This document shows, piece by piece, positions 16,930-27,751 of a stretch of 59,205 nucleotides of DNA. This DNA is from Gallionella sp. (GTDB lineage Bacteria; Pseudomonadota; Gammaproteobacteria; Burkholderiales; Gallionellaceae), in assembly GCA_013043965.1 (NCBI GenBank), contig JABEVF010000030.1:1-59205 (forward strand), written 5' to 3'. The position numbers and the translations under genes were made by a program. Each line of letters begins with the position of its first letter. The first letter of the stretch is position 1. Below the pieces are notes generated by a model, which was not told where the DNA came from, searched no databases, and worked only from the letters and a program-made list of their open reading frames with translations.

Positions 16930-19569
16930 TTAGCGCGTTGAATCTCCGTCTGACTTCGGGCTCCCGACACGAGGCAAATATCCCAGGCCATGGTCGGAGT
17001 ACGCCACTTGCTGCACGATCCGCTCAAGCAAGGCGCGCAACTGCCCGACCCTGAGTTGTGCGGCTGCGCCGTCGTCATTTCTCTTCATGCGCTCCAACTC
17101 CTGGCAGAGTCGGCCGAAGCGCATGGCACCGACTGTGAGTGCTGCGGGCTTGAGACGATGCGCCTGTGAATTCAGGGCGGCCATGTCCCCGGCGGCCAAA
17201 GAAGCTTCCATCTCCTGCAGCGTTTCCTGTGCCGTTTCGATGAAGAGCGAAGTGTACAGGGTGATCGTGCCTGGCGTGTTGCCCACCCGGCTGGCCAAAA
17301 CGGACAGGTCGATGGTCTCATAGCCGTCACCATAAGCTGGCGCGGAGTCATCCGGCTTCGCCGTTGCAACGGTCGCCTGGACAGATGGCGCGATCTCAGC
17401 TGCCTGCCGCACATGCCGGAGAATGACAGCAACCAGCGTGTCAATATCGACCGGCTTGGCGACATGATCGACCATGCCGGCGGCGAAACACTTATCACGT
17501 TCTTCAGGCATGGCATGGGCGGTAAAACCGATCACCGGCAGACCCGGGGCGATCGCGGCGATACGGCGTGTGGCTTCCATCCCGTCCATCCTGGGCATCT
17601 GCACGTCCATCAGCACCGCGTCGAATTTGGATACCCCCACCGCTTCCAACCGCTCCAGCGCCTGCTGGCCGTCATTGGCAAGGATGACATGAGCTCCCTC
17701 GTGGATCAGCTGGTCTTCCAGGACGAACCTGTTGAGATCAACGTCATCTACCGCCAGTACCCATATGTCTTTCAAACGGTGCTTTGCACCCGGTGCTTGC
17801 GATGATTCGTAGCGAGGTGTCGTGGCCGACAACGGGAGCGACAAACTAAAGGTGCTGCCCACCCCCAACTGGCTGGACACCCGGATGTCCCCCCCCATCA
17901 GACGGGCGATGTGACGGCTGATCGCAAGACCCAGCCCCGTGCCGCCATATTTGCGCGTGATAGAACTGTCTGCTTGCTCGAAGGCCTGAAAGAGTCTGGA
18001 GAGTTGCACGTCGCTCATGCCGATGCCGGTATCGATAATCTGGAAATCCACCAGCGTGTTCGCGGAGGATACTTTCAGGGTTACCAGTCCATGCTCGGTG
18101 AATTTGATGGCATTGGACAGCAAGTTCAGCAGGATCTGCCCGAGGCGGAACTTGTCACCGACCGCCCACTCCGGCACGCTGGCATCGCATTCGACAGACA
18201 GCCTCAGCCCCTTGCTTCTGGCAGACTCGGTCACCATGTTCACACTGTCGTCTATGAGACTGGTGATATGGAAGGGGGACGACTCCACGCGCATCATACC
18301 GGCCTCGATCTTGGAGAAGTCTAGGATGTCGTTGATGACGGACAGCAGGTGGCTACCGGAATCGCGGAGGCGGTTGAATATCTCCCGCGATTTGGGTTCC
18401 TTGCTGTCGCGCGCACCGATCTGCGCCATGCCGAGCACCCCGTTGATCGGGGTGCGTATCTCGTGGCTCATGTTGGCGAGGAACGAGCTCTTTGCCTGGC
18501 TTGCTGCGGTGGCGGCATCACGGGCCCTGATGAGTTCGGTGTTGGAGTTTTCGAGCTGGGCGGTACGCTCTCTCACGCGCTGTTCGAGTTCGGCGTTGAG
18601 TGCCATGATTTCTTCCTGGGCCTGTTTGCGCTCGGTGTTGTCGCTAAGTGAGGCGACATAATTCATCACGGTCTGGTTCGAGTCTTTCACTGCGGTTATC
18701 ACGAGACGTGCCGGGTAGATTTTATGATGTTTGTGCCGGTTCCAAACTTCTCCTTCCCAGTATCCGGTGAGACGGATACTCTCCCACATCGCGGCGTAGA
18801 AAGCAGCGTCATGCCTACCCGAGCCGAGCATGCGGGGATTTTTGCCGTTGACTTCCTCTGCGCTAAAGCCGGTGATCGCGGTGAAGGCGCGGTTTACCCG
18901 AAGTATCGCACCATGCTCGTCGGTAATCAGCACTCCCTCCTGGGACTCGAAAGCGATTGCGGCGATGCGGAAGTTCTCGATTTGCATCTGGGTAATCGAG
19001 CGCAGTAAATCCTGTCCGGTGGCCACCCCCAGATAGTGTCCCGCGTCGGTTACGATGAAGCCGTCAGCGAAGTTGCGGCTTTCCCCCTGGGTCAGAAGGT
19101 TGCTGAGTTCCTGGATGGTGACATGTTTGTCAACCAGCAGCGGCTGCTCGTACATGACCTGGCAACAGGGCTTCTTGCCTAGCAGTTCGCGTTGAAACAG
19201 TTTCGAGAAACGGTCTATGAAGTTGTAGCGATTGATCAGTCCGGTCGGCCTGCCATGAGTGACCACGGGGATGCTGTACAGCAAAGGGTCGGCATTGAAA
19301 CGCGAGAAAATCTCGTTGTTCTCGGTTTCCGGGTGTGCCGGGTCGATAAAAATCGATAGGCTTTCTGCGGTGACGCTGCAATTGCTAATCAGGTCGTTCT
19401 TCGGGTAAAGGGGAAAATGCAGCGCCCTGTTGGCCGGGCTGTGATGTTCAAGCGGGTGCTGAGCAGGTGAAAAAGGATGCCCCGGCGGATTGCCAGAGCC
19501 CCGAGGATTTATGGCGCCTGCGGTTCTGTTGAATTCGGAAAGTCGCTTGCAGTTTTCAGAGAGTAACAT
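16930..19569 (-). CDS. Hybrid sensor histidine kinase: CBS-like, PAS, HisKA, HATPase, REC, Hpt
   Basis: An 879-residue cytosolic multi-domain kinase. A CBS-like module occupies residues about 65-195 (YSIPVVTHGRPTGLINRYNF, DRFSKLFQRELLGKKPC, GHYLGVATGQDLLRSITQMQ). It is followed by a PAS domain (about 202-312), a coiled coil, HisKA with phospho-accepting His369 (FLANMSHEIRTPINGVLGMA), HATPase (QILLNLLSNAIKF, DTGIGM, GGTGLGLAIS), a receiver domain with Asp655 (VLMDVQMPRMDGMEATRR) and a C-terminal Hpt-like region with His804 in AHRLKPAALTVG. Hpt domains usually have HxLKGSS, so this site is slightly unusual. No DNA-binding output or membrane helix is present, and the cognate response regulator is not in the window. 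The start at 19569 has only a weak ribosome site; a later start is possible. Confidence 0.88.
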   Translation of the reverse strand: MLLSENCKRLSEFNRTAGAINPRGSGNPPGHPFSPAQHPLEHHSPANRALHFPLYPKNDLISNCSVTAESLSIFIDPAHPETENNEIFSRFNADPLLYSIPVVTHGRPTGLINRYNFIDRFSKLFQRELLGKKPCCQVMYEQPLLVDKHVTIQELSNLLTQGESRNFADGFIVTDAGHYLGVATGQDLLRSITQMQIENFRIAAIAFESQEGVLITDEHGAILRVNRAFTAITGFSAEEVNGKNPRMLGSGRHDAAFYAAMWESIRLTGYWEGEVWNRHKHHKIYPARLVITAVKDSNQTVMNYVASLSDNTERKQAQEEIMALNAELEQRVRERTAQLENSNTELIRARDAATAASQAKSSFLANMSHEIRTPINGVLGMAQIGARDSKEPKSREIFNRLRDSGSHLLSVINDILDFSKIEAGMMRVESSPFHITSLIDDSVNMVTESARSKGLRLSVECDASVPEWAVGDKFRLGQILLNLLSNAIKFTEHGLVTLKVSSANTLVDFQIIDTGIGMSDVQLSRLFQAFEQADSSITRKYGGTGLGLAISRHIARLMGGDIRVSSQLGVGSTFSLSLPLSATTPRYESSQAPGAKHRLKDIWVLAVDDVDLNRFVLEDQLIHEGAHVILANDGQQALERLEAVGVSKFDAVLMDVQMPRMDGMEATRRIAAIAPGLPVIGFTAHAMPEERDKCFAAGMVDHVAKPVDIDTLVAVILRHVRQAAEIAPSVQATVATAKPDDSAPAYGDGYETIDLSVLASRVGNTPGTITLYTSLFIETAQETLQEMEASLAAGDMAALNSQAHRLKPAALTVGAMRFGRLCQELERMKRNDDGAAAQLRVGQLRALLERIVQQVAYSDHGLGYLPRVGSPKSDGDSTR

Positions 19570-19768
19570 TTATCGTTCTTTGAAATCTTGCTTGGTCGAA
19601 TTGGAGGAAACGTTACGATGAACCGAGAGCTGCAGCGTAACGCTGTTCAGTTACGTTTTATTTACCGGAGAGTGAATGTTTTATTAAGCTTCTTGGGACT
19701 GCAGCGCGGCGGGGTTTTGTACACGCAGTTTTGCCGCCGGTTCGATTCCGCAAGAAGTCGTCAAGACT

Positions 19769-19802
19769 CATCCGGGCGAAGATGGTTTCGACAGCCCGGA
19801 TG
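19769..19802. repeat. Stem-loop after hppA, possible terminator
   Basis: Perfect 9-base arms catccgggc and gcccggatg lie 10 bases beyond the hppA stop codon, with a 16-base loop. The minus-strand side lacks a T run, so intrinsic termination is uncertain. The remaining roughly 200 bases to the kinase start presumably hold its promoter; I also see cgttacg/cgtaacg copies at about 19610-19640. Confidence 0.35.
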
Positions 19803-19811
19803 CCCAGTTTT

Positions 19812-21824
19812 TCAGAGTAATGGCACGATCATCAGCGCGACGATGTTGATGATCTTGATCAGCGGATTTACAGCAGGCCCGGCTGTATCTTTGTAGGGGT
19901 CGCCCACGGTATCGCCGGTCACGGCGGCCTTGTGAGCCTCCGATCCTTTGCCGCCGTAGTTGCCTTCCTCGATATATTTTTTCGCGTTGTCCCATGCCCC
20001 GCCGCCGGTGGTCATCGAGATCGCGACGAAGATGCCGGTGATGATAGCCCCGACCAGCACGCCGCCCAGCGCCTGTGGGCCCAGGGTCAGCCCGACGACC
20101 ACGGGAACGGCGACTGGCAGCAATGACGGCACGATCATTTCCTTGATCGCGGCCTTGGTCAGCATGTCCACGCAAGTGCCGTATTGCGGTTTGCCGGTAC
20201 CTTCCATGATGCCGGGAATCTCTTTGAACTGGCGGCGTACCTCGACCACCACGCTGCCCGCCGCGCGCCCCACGGCTTCCATGCCCATCGCGGCGAACAG
20301 GTAGGGCACCATGCCGCCGATAAACAGACCGATGATGACCATGTCGTTGGACAGATCGAAGGTCAAGTGGTGGCCGCCGGTCGCAAGCGCGTGGGTGTAG
20401 TCGGCGAACAGAACCAGCGCGGCCAGCCCGGCAGAGCCGATGGCATAGCCTTTGGTGACGGCCTTGGTGGTATTGCCCACCGCGTCCAGCGCGTCGGTGA
20501 TGACGCGCACGTTCTCGGGCAGATCGGCCATTTGTGCGATGCCGCCCGCGTTGTCGGTGATCGGGCCATAGGCATCCAGTGCCACGATGATGCCGGCCAT
20601 GGAGAGCATCGCGGTGGCGGCGATGGCGATCCCATACAGGCCGGCAAAGTGATGTGCTCCCCAGATGGCGAGGCACACGGCGATGACGGGCGCGGCGGTG
20701 GACTTCATCGACACGCCCAGGCCCGCGATGATGTTGGTGCCGTGGCCGGTGGTGGAGGCTTGCGCGATGTGGCGCACCGGCGCGAACTCTGTAGCGGTGT
20801 AGTACTCGGTGATCCACACCAGCGCGGCGGTCAGCACCAGGCCGATCACAGCCGAGCCATACAGGGCGTTGACGCTATATATGCCGTTGTCCGCCATCAT
20901 CCATTTGGTGATAGGGTAAAAGGCGATGAGCGCCAGCGTGGCGGAGACCGCCAGCCCCCGATACAGCGCGTTCATGATGCGGCCGCCGTCGCGCGCCTTG
21001 ACGAAGAACGTGCCGATTATGGAGGCGATGATGGAGAAGCCGCCCAGCACCAGCGGGTAGATTACCGCATTGCCGCCCTTCATCAGCAAGCCGCCGAGCA
21101 GCATCGTGGCGATGATGGTCACGGCGTAAGTCTCGAACAGGTCTGCCGCCATGCCCGCGCAGTCGCCGACGTTGTCGCCGACGTTGTCGGCGATCACCGC
21201 CGGATTGCGCGGGTCGTCTTCGGGTATGCCCACTTCGATCTTGCCCACCAGGTCGGCCCCGACATCAGCTCCCTTGGTGAAGATGCCGCCACCCAGACGC
21301 GCAAAAATAGAGATCAGCGAACCGCCGAAGCCAAACCCCACCAAGGCGTGCGTAGCCTGCGAGGCGGTAGCACCGGTGTTGGTGAGGAACACGTAATAGC
21401 CCGCCACGCCGAGCAGCCCCAGGCCAACTACCAGCATGCCTGTGATCGCACCACCCTTGAACGAGACGTTGAGTGCGGCGTTCAGACTTTCCTTGGCAGC
21501 CTCGGCGGTGCGCACGTTGGCGCGCACCGAGACGTTCATGCCGATAAAACCGGTCGCACCGGAGAGCAGCGCGCCTATGGCGAAACCGATGGCGGTCCGC
21601 CAGCCGAGTGCCACGAGGATGATGAAGAACAGGACGATGCCGACCCACGCGATGGCGGTGTACTGGCGTTTCAGGTAGGCGGACGCGCCTTCCTGAATGG
21701 CGGCGGCAATTTCGCGCATGCGCTCGCTGCCTGTCGCTTTACCGAGTATCCATCGTATCGAAAATACGCCATATAGAATTGCGATGACGGCGCACAACAC
21801 AGCAAAGACTAGACCTGTAGACAT
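19812..21824 (-). CDS. hppA: Membrane-bound proton-translocating pyrophosphatase
   Basis: A 670-residue integral membrane enzyme with about 16 helices that hydrolyses pyrophosphate and pumps ions outward. The start at 21824 is chosen over the longer frame because AGGGAGGA lies six bases before it and the protein then begins with a membrane helix ([20 protein letters not shown]). The catalytic loops are intact: [38 protein letters not shown] and [20 protein letters not shown]. The segment [20 protein letters not shown] has Lys where K+-dependent enzymes have Ala, so I assign it to the K+-independent, H+-pumping group. It stands between the kinase gene and a divergent MBL-fold gene. It could recover energy from PPi made by Acs and by biosynthesis. 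Confidence 0.95.
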   Translation of the reverse strand: MSTGLVFAVLCAVIAILYGVFSIRWILGKATGSERMREIAAAIQEGASAYLKRQYTAIAWVGIVLFFIILVALGWRTAIGFAIGALLSGATGFIGMNVSVRANVRTAEAAKESLNAALNVSFKGGAITGMLVVGLGLLGVAGYYVFLTNTGATASQATHALVGFGFGGSLISIFARLGGGIFTKGADVGADLVGKIEVGIPEDDPRNPAVIADNVGDNVGDCAGMAADLFETYAVTIIATMLLGGLLMKGGNAVIYPLVLGGFSIIASIIGTFFVKARDGGRIMNALYRGLAVSATLALIAFYPITKWMMADNGIYSVNALYGSAVIGLVLTAALVWITEYYTATEFAPVRHIAQASTTGHGTNIIAGLGVSMKSTAAPVIAVCLAIWGAHHFAGLYGIAIAATAMLSMAGIIVALDAYGPITDNAGGIAQMADLPENVRVITDALDAVGNTTKAVTKGYAIGSAGLAALVLFADYTHALATGGHHLTFDLSNDMVIIGLFIGGMVPYLFAAMGMEAVGRAAGSVVVEVRRQFKEIPGIMEGTGKPQYGTCVDMLTKAAIKEMIVPSLLPVAVPVVVGLTLGPQALGGVLVGAIITGIFVAISMTTGGGAWDNAKKYIEEGNYGGKGSEAHKAAVTGDTVGDPYKDTAGPAVNPLIKIINIVALMIVPLL

Positions 21825-22062
21825 GATTCCTCCCTGGTTTGATCGGAAAATAATGCGCTGCGCAAGCACCACGGCATCACTGCGGTTACAGCGTGGTGGG
21901 TAACGATGTGTCTTGGTGCGCAAATCATAGCAGTATCTGACACAAACTTCGTGTCGCTGAGTGACGAATAGTTTCCCACCGTTTGATATGGGTCAATTTG
22001 ACGGAGCCGCTGTTCGAGTAGCATCTCCGGTCAGAAAATTTCATCGTGGGGAAGAGTAAAAA
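21825..22062. promoter_or_regulatory. Divergent intergenic region between hppA and the MBL-fold gene
   Basis: These 238 bases separate two divergently transcribed genes and must contain both promoters. A purine-rich ribosome site (GGGGAAGAG) precedes the plus-strand start at 22063. TTGACG at about 21998-22003 is a possible -35 for the plus strand, but no convincing -10 at the right distance is visible. A short dyad gacac/gtgtc lies near 21940-21955. Confidence 0.4.
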
Positions 22063-22836
22063 ATGGCAATCGAATTGTTTAATAACGGCAAGCACCTGTG
22101 TCTGATGTTCGACGATCTGGTCGACGATGAGGCGGGTATCGCGGTGCAAGCGAACCAGTTTTTGATTGTGGACAACGGCCACGGCGCATTGATTGATCCG
22201 GGCGGCAACATGACCTACAACGGTTTGCTGATGGAGATGCACAATTATTTCCCGCCCAAGAAGCTGGAGTTTATTCTGGCTTCCCATGCCGACCCGGACA
22301 TCATCGCATCCATCAATAAATGGTTGATACACTCGGATTGCAAGGTCGCGATCTCCAAGCTATGGGCCCGTTTCGTGCCGCATTTTTGCAGCGTGGGAAG
22401 TATAGATGGGCGGATCATTTCGATACCCGACGAGGGCATGAATTTTTATCTGGGTGATGCCGTCATCAAAGCGATTCCCGCTCACTTCATGCATTCGGAA
22501 GGTAACTTCCAATTTTACGACCCGATTAGCAAGATATTGTTTTCCGGGGATATGGGTGCGTCCATCGTGTCGCACACCGAAGCCGATGTGCCGGTGCAGG
22601 ATTTCAACGCGCACATCAAATACATGGAAGGTTTCCATCGCCGCTATATGATCTCCAACAAGATCTGCCGTTACTGGGTGAACATGGTGCGGCAGATGGA
22701 CGTGGAATGGATCGTGCCGCAGCACGGCAAATCCTTTAAAGGCAAGAAGATGGTGAATCAGTTTTTGGACTGGATAGAAGTGTTGCCCTGCGGGATAGAG
22801 AATATGACCCAGGATCACTATCGCGTCCCTGTGTAA
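22063..22836 (+). CDS. MBL-fold protein with flavodiiron-type oxygen-binding diiron domain
   Basis: A 257-residue cytosolic protein with the metallo-beta-lactamase-like fold of the diiron domain of flavodiiron proteins: FLIVDNGHGALIDPGGNMTY, LEFILASHADPDIIASINKW, ISKILFSGDMGASIVSHTEA and IVPQHGKSFKGKKMVNQFLD. No flavodoxin domain follows, so it cannot by itself be a complete NO or O2 reductase. The first metal motif reads SHADPD rather than the HxExDH of canonical flavodiiron proteins, so the metal set may differ. Stand-alone domains of this type occur beside chemotaxis and diguanylate cyclase genes, where they are thought to sense oxygen or iron; here a diguanylate cyclase lies about 5 kb away. 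Function is inferred only. Confidence 0.8.
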   Translation: MAIELFNNGKHLCLMFDDLVDDEAGIAVQANQFLIVDNGHGALIDPGGNMTYNGLLMEMHNYFPPKKLEFILASHADPDIIASINKWLIHSDCKVAISKLWARFVPHFCSVGSIDGRIISIPDEGMNFYLGDAVIKAIPAHFMHSEGNFQFYDPISKILFSGDMGASIVSHTEADVPVQDFNAHIKYMEGFHRRYMISNKICRYWVNMVRQMDVEWIVPQHGKSFKGKKMVNQFLDWIEVLPCGIENMTQDHYRVPV

Positions 22837-22858
22837 ACCCTCTGTGCGCCTCGACTGT

Positions 22859-22889
22859 GGTGAATCATGCACCTGACGCATGATTCACC
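22859..22889. repeat. Perfect 12-bp stem-loop between convergent genes
   Basis: ggtgaatcatgc and gcatgattcacc are perfect inverted repeats around a 7-base loop, extendable to about 15 pairs with one GU. It sits 23 bases after the MBL gene stop, between convergent genes. There is no strong T run, so it is a candidate mRNA 3'-end stabiliser or weak bidirectional terminator. The rest of the gap to 23009 shows nothing recognisable. Confidence 0.55.
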
Positions 22890-23009
22890 GCAACTTCGTT
22901 GCCACTTCCTCGCCTGCCTGTGCGGTATGTCTCGGTCGTTCCGCTTCGTGCTACTTTCATGCGGGCCGCTCGCTACGGTTTTTCGCCGCACAGTCGTTGC
23001 CCTCAGGGT

Positions 23010-23534
23010 TTATTCGATCGCTTTGAGATCCGCCAGATAGCGCGCGGAATTTTCTACGTAGTGCGCGGTGTTGGCGTGCATGGCGGCGATTTCGTCCGCA
23101 GTCAGAATTCGCGCGACTTTGCCGGGTGAGCCGAGCACCAGAGAATTGTCCGGTATCACTTTACCTTCGGTGACCAGCGCGTTGGCGCCGATCAGGCAAT
23201 TCTTTCCGATCACGGCACCATTGAGTATCACGGCTTTGATGCCGATCAAACTGCCTGCCCCAACCGTGCAGCCATGCAGCATGGCGTGATGGCCGACCGT
23301 GACATCCGCCGCGATGTTGAGCGGTGCGCCCATATCGGTATGCAGCACCGCCCCATCCTGGATGTTGCTGTTGGCACCGATATGCAGGGCTTCGTTGTCG
23401 CCGCGCAATACCGCGCCGAACCACACGCTGACATTGTTTTCCAGGGTCACGCTGCCTATGACCGCGGCGTTGTCGGCGATGAAGTGTCCCGCACCTACCA
23501 GCTGCGGGATGCGTGTGCCCAGGCGATAGAGCAT
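23010..23534 (-). CDS. Gamma-carbonic anhydrase family protein (YrdA/PaaY-like)
   Basis: A 174-residue left-handed beta-helix protein with hexapeptide repeats: [89 protein letters not shown]. The His residues in VLHTD and GHHAMLHGC sit where the trimer-interface zinc ligands of gamma-class carbonic anhydrases are found. It may interconvert CO2 and bicarbonate or act on CoA thioesters like PaaY; catalytic activity of this subgroup is often weak or unproven. It is 10 bases downstream of the GlcG-like gene and probably belongs to the adk operon. Confidence 0.88.
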   Translation of the reverse strand: MLYRLGTRIPQLVGAGHFIADNAAVIGSVTLENNVSVWFGAVLRGDNEALHIGANSNIQDGAVLHTDMGAPLNIAADVTVGHHAMLHGCTVGAGSLIGIKAVILNGAVIGKNCLIGANALVTEGKVIPDNSLVLGSPGKVARILTADEIAAMHANTAHYVENSARYLADLKAIE

Positions 23535-23544
23535 GCTAATTCCT

Positions 23545-24674
<1,130 letters not shown>

Positions 24675-24698
24675 CTAGCCGCGACTAGCTGATAGCCA

Positions 24699-25460
24699 CT
24701 AGCTGTTTTCAAAAATCTTTCTAGCCAGTTGCAAATCCTGCTCGGTATCCACGCCTGCCGGTGGTGCTTCATCCGTGATGGTCACACCGATCTTGTAGCC
24801 GTGATACAGCGCGCGCAATTGCTCCAGGGCTTCGAAGCGTTCGAGCGCGCAAGGTGCAAGCTGGCTGTAGGCGCGCAGAAAACTGACACGATAAGCGTAG
24901 ATGCCAATGTGGCGCAGCACGGGCAGATCGCCGGGTAATGCGGATTGGGAGGCAAATGCATCGCGAGGATAGGGGATGGGTGCGCGGCTGAAATACAGCG
25001 CGTTGCCCTGTTTGTTCAATACGGCCTTGACGATGTTGGGATTGCGCAGGGCGGCCGCGTCGTGCAGCGCGTGGCACGCCGTGGCGATGGCGCATTCGGG
25101 GTGGCGGTGCAGATGTTCCGCGACCGCGCGTATCAGAGCGGGCGGAATCAGCGGCTCGTCGCCCTGCACATTTACCACGATGGTGTCGTCCTGCCAGCCG
25201 CGCAGCTCGGCCACCTCGGCGATGCGATCCGTGCCGCTGGTGTGGTGCGTGCGGGTCATGCAGGCTTGGAAGCCGTGTCGTTGGGCGGCGGCGATGATGG
25301 GCTGGTGATCGGTAGCGATACAGATCTCGTCGGCCCCGCTCAACGCGGCCTGTTCGGCAACCCGAACCACCATGGGTTTACCGCCGATTTCCAGCAGCGG
25401 CTTGCCAGGTAGGCGCGTGGAAGCAAAACGCGCAGGGATGACAACGTGAAAAGCGGCCAT
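24699..25460 (-). CDS. kdsB: 3-deoxy-manno-octulosonate cytidylyltransferase
   Basis: A 253-residue cytosolic enzyme that activates Kdo with CTP to CMP-Kdo for lipopolysaccharide inner-core synthesis. Motifs are those of the family: [20 protein letters not shown] at the N-terminus, [40 protein letters not shown] with the metal-binding Asp, and [15 protein letters not shown]. The start ATG overlaps the Trm112 stop by one base (TAATG), so translation is coupled. The segment between its stop and adk contains two copies of actagctg (about 24683-24704), a possible short repeat. Confidence 0.96.
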   Translation of the reverse strand: MAAFHVVIPARFASTRLPGKPLLEIGGKPMVVRVAEQAALSGADEICIATDHQPIIAAAQRHGFQACMTRTHHTSGTDRIAEVAELRGWQDDTIVVNVQGDEPLIPPALIRAVAEHLHRHPECAIATACHALHDAAALRNPNIVKAVLNKQGNALYFSRAPIPYPRDAFASQSALPGDLPVLRHIGIYAYRVSFLRAYSQLAPCALERFEALEQLRALYHGYKIGVTITDEAPPAGVDTEQDLQLARKIFENS

Positions 25461-25645
25461 TACAGTTTAGCGACTTCTTCGGCACTGAGTTTGCGCGCTT
25501 CGTCGGCCAGCATCACCGGAATATCGTCAGCGATCTTGAACGCCAACCGGTCGGCCTTGCAAATCAGTTCCTGTGCCGATTTTTGGTAAACCAGAGGTGA
25601 TTTGCACAACGGGCAAACCAAGATTTCAAGCAGCTTTGCATCCAT
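25460..25645 (-). CDS. Trm112 family protein
   Basis: A 61-residue protein, [20 protein letters not shown]..., with a CPLC pair near residues 11-14 and only one further Cys ([11 protein letters not shown]), as in many bacterial Trm112-like (YcaR) proteins. Eukaryotic Trm112 is a zinc-bearing partner of methyltransferases; the bacterial version is regularly found between lpxK and kdsB, as here, but its role is not well defined. It overlaps the lpxK 3' end by 20 bases and kdsB by one. Confidence 0.92.
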   Translation of the reverse strand: MDAKLLEILVCPLCKSPLVYQKSAQELICKADRLAFKIADDIPVMLADEARKLSAEEVAKL

Positions 25646-26624
25646 GGGTGGCTATCTTTCGCAGTATGAGTTCTATCAGCGCGGCGTCGATTTGCGCGTC
25701 CACACGCAGCACCCAATATCGGGCATCCGCGAAGGCCGTGCATTTTACCGCATCTTTTTCGGTGAGGAGCAGCGCATCGCAATCGGCAAAGGCCAGTTCG
25801 GCGGCGGTATATGAGTGATGGTCCGGGAACGGATGCGTGATGCAGTGTAATCCCAATGCCTGCAAGGCATCGAAATAGCGTTGCGGGTTGCCGATGCCCG
25901 CGATGGCGTGGCAGCGCGAGTCTTGCAGGTCACGGGCAGTGGCGGTTCGCGCCGGGTCGAGTAAGTTGTAAAAAATATCGCCGGTTAATTCCATGCCGAA
26001 TTTTATTTTCCGGGCGGAGGATTGTCCGCCATTGACGACGACGGCGTCCACGTTTTTTAATCGCGATACAGGTTCACGCAACGGCCCGGCGGGAAGCAAG
26101 AAGCCATTGCCCATTCTTCGGACGCCATCTATGACGACGATTTCAACATCGCGTTGCAAACGATAATGCTGCAATCCGTCATCGCACAAAACCACATCGC
26201 ATTCGGGATGCGCTTGCAGTGCGGTGCGCGCGGTGCGCACACGATCACGACCTACCCACACCGGACACAACCCGCGCCGCGCCATCAATACAGGCTCGTC
26301 GCCGCAGTGTTGCGCGTCGCTGTCTGCGGTCACCACTTGTGCTTGAAGCGCATTCCCTCCATAGCCGCGACTGATGATGAGGGGGTGTTTGCGGCGGGCG
26401 ATGAGTTGCGCCGCCAAAACCAGCGTGAGCGGAGTCTTACCCGTTCCTCCGACGTTGATGTTGCCGACCATGACGGTGGGTACGGGTAACTTGAAGCTGG
26501 CTAGGATATGCTGGCGATATAGCGCGCGGCGGATGGCGGCAAGCGCGCCGAACAGCCAGCTGGCAGGGAGCAGGAAGAAGTGCAACGGTGTGACGCGATA
26601 CCAGTGGCGTTGCAACCAGTGCAC
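25626..26624 (-). CDS. lpxK: Tetraacyldisaccharide 4'-kinase
   Basis: A 332-residue inner-membrane-associated kinase of lipid A synthesis that phosphorylates the 4' position of the tetraacylated disaccharide using ATP. It has an N-terminal hydrophobic helix ([20 protein letters not shown]), the P-loop [20 protein letters not shown], the IISRGYGG motif, and a catalytic-region Asp set in [20 protein letters not shown]. The C-terminal region ([29 protein letters not shown]) is also typical. It follows exbD by 79 bases and is the third gene of exbB-exbD-lpxK-trm112-kdsB-adk, an arrangement common in betaproteobacteria. Confidence 0.95.
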   Translation of the reverse strand: MHWLQRHWYRVTPLHFFLLPASWLFGALAAIRRALYRQHILASFKLPVPTVMVGNINVGGTGKTPLTLVLAAQLIARRKHPLIISRGYGGNALQAQVVTADSDAQHCGDEPVLMARRGLCPVWVGRDRVRTARTALQAHPECDVVLCDDGLQHYRLQRDVEIVVIDGVRRMGNGFLLPAGPLREPVSRLKNVDAVVVNGGQSSARKIKFGMELTGDIFYNLLDPARTATARDLQDSRCHAIAGIGNPQRYFDALQALGLHCITHPFPDHHSYTAAELAFADCDALLLTEKDAVKCTAFADARYWVLRVDAQIDAALIELILRKIATHGCKAA

Positions 26625-26629
26625 TTTAG

Positions 26630-26701
26630 GCGGCCTCGAACAAGCGTAGCGGGCGGTTTAAATGCAAGGCGCGGGGCGCGCAGTAGCTGGTTCGAGGCCG
26701 C
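26630..26701. repeat. 12-bp inverted repeats between lpxK and exbD
   Basis: gcggcctcgaac (26630-26641) and gttcgaggccgc (26690-26701) are perfect inverted repeats that nearly fill the lpxK-exbD gap. A GC-rich core (gcgcggggcgcgc) lies between them. It may be a small interspersed element or an attenuating structure within the operon. Confidence 0.5.
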
Positions 26702-26703
26702 AT

Positions 26704-27123
26704 TTAATTCTGTTGGTTCTGGGTCGTAAAAGTGATGCGCGAGAATCCGGCCAGTCTGGCGGCTTCCATGATGTTAACCACGGATTGATGGGTCGCTTTG
26801 GCATCCGCGTCGATGACGATAGTGGGGTCGGTCTGCGCGCCTGCGGTTTTTTTCAATGCCTCGGACAATGCGTTGATGCCGCTATAGTTAACACCCTTGC
26901 CATTGATCGCATAATTGGCGGAAGCATCGACCGCGACGTTGAGCGGCTGAGCGCTCGCCGTGCCGGCTTCGCCACCCGCCTGCGGCAAATTGATCTGCAA
27001 CTCGGAAAATTTCGCATAGCTGGTGGTGACCATCATAAAGATCAAAATCACCAACAGCACGTCTATCATCGGAATCAAATTGATTTCCGGCTCTTCGCGA
27101 TTGCGCCCACGTTGAAAGTTCAT
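26704..27123 (-). CDS. exbD: ExbD/TolR family biopolymer transport protein
   Basis: A 139-residue inner-membrane protein with a cytoplasmic N-terminus, one membrane helix (EINLIPMIDVLLVILIFMMV, containing the proton-pathway Asp of ExbD/TolR) and a periplasmic domain. It begins MNFQRGRNREEPEINLIPMI, the usual pattern. With ExbB it forms a proton-driven motor that energises TonB-dependent uptake or envelope processes. The tight link with lpxK and kdsB suggests the housekeeping version found in many betaproteobacteria. It starts 13 bases after exbB ends. No tonB gene is seen here. Confidence 0.93.
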   Translation of the reverse strand: MNFQRGRNREEPEINLIPMIDVLLVILIFMMVTTSYAKFSELQINLPQAGGEAGTASAQPLNVAVDASANYAINGKGVNYSGINALSEALKKTAGAQTDPTIVIDADAKATHQSVVNIMEAARLAGFSRITFTTQNQQN

Positions 27124-27136
27124 ATGCGGACCTTAG

Positions 27137-27751
27137 TTAACCTTTGCGCTGACCGTGCACGATCTCGACCAGCTTGATGGCTTGCTGTTCCATTTCGACC
27201 GAGAGGCTGTCGACTTTTGAGCGGAAATGGCGGTAGAAGATCATGCTGGGGATCGCCACGATCAGGCCGTATGCGGTGTTGTACAAGGCGACCGAGATGC
27301 CGTGTGCCAGGATAGCCGGGCTGTTGCCACCCGCATTCTGTGCGCCGAATATCTCGATCATGCCGATTACCGTGCCGAACAGCCCCAGCAATGGGCTGAT
27401 GGAGGCAATCGTGCCCAGCGTGGTGAGGAAGCGTTCCAAATCGTGCCCTGCTGCGCGACCCGCTTCTTCTATGGACTCCTTCATCACTTCCTGTGGGCTT
27501 TTGATGTTCTTGAGGCCCGCCGCAAAAATACGCCCCAACGGCGAATTTTCAGCCAGCTTGGTCAGCATCCCTTCGCTCACCCCGCGTTGATTGAGTTCCT
27601 TGATGACCTCATCCAGCAGGGCGGGCGGAGCGATGCGATGGCTGCGCAAAGATACTAGGCGCTCAATGATCAATGCGCCCGAGATGATGGATGCCAGAAT
27701 CAAAAAATAAATCGGCCAGCCGGCGGCTTCTACGATTGCAAACAAGGTCAT
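27137..27751 (-). CDS. exbB: ExbB/TolQ/MotA family proton channel protein
   Basis: A 204-residue inner-membrane protein with three membrane helices: near residues 10-30 (GWPIYFLILASIISGALIIE), 105-130 (FLTTLGTIASISPLLGLFGT) and 145-170 (SPAILAHGISVALYNTAYGL). The segment TVIGMIEIFGAQN and the conserved Thr and Gly residues are typical of the channel pair helices. It is the first gene of the minus-strand operon and its start faces the 391-base intergenic region holding DnaA-box-like sequences. Confidence 0.93.
   Translation of the reverse strand: MTLFAIVEAAGWPIYFLILASIISGALIIERLVSLRSHRIAPPALLDEVIKELNQRGVSEGMLTKLAENSPLGRIFAAGLKNIKSPQEVMKESIEEAGRAAGHDLERFLTTLGTIASISPLLGLFGTVIGMIEIFGAQNAGGNSPAILAHGISVALYNTAYGLIVAIPSMIFYRHFRSKVDSLSVEMEQQAIKLVEIVHGQRKG

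Noticed and set aside
20184-21776. 530-codon plus-strand open frame opposite hppA
   Set aside because: It is the antisense of the pyrophosphatase, His/Gly/Arg-rich, without domains; a GC-bias shadow.
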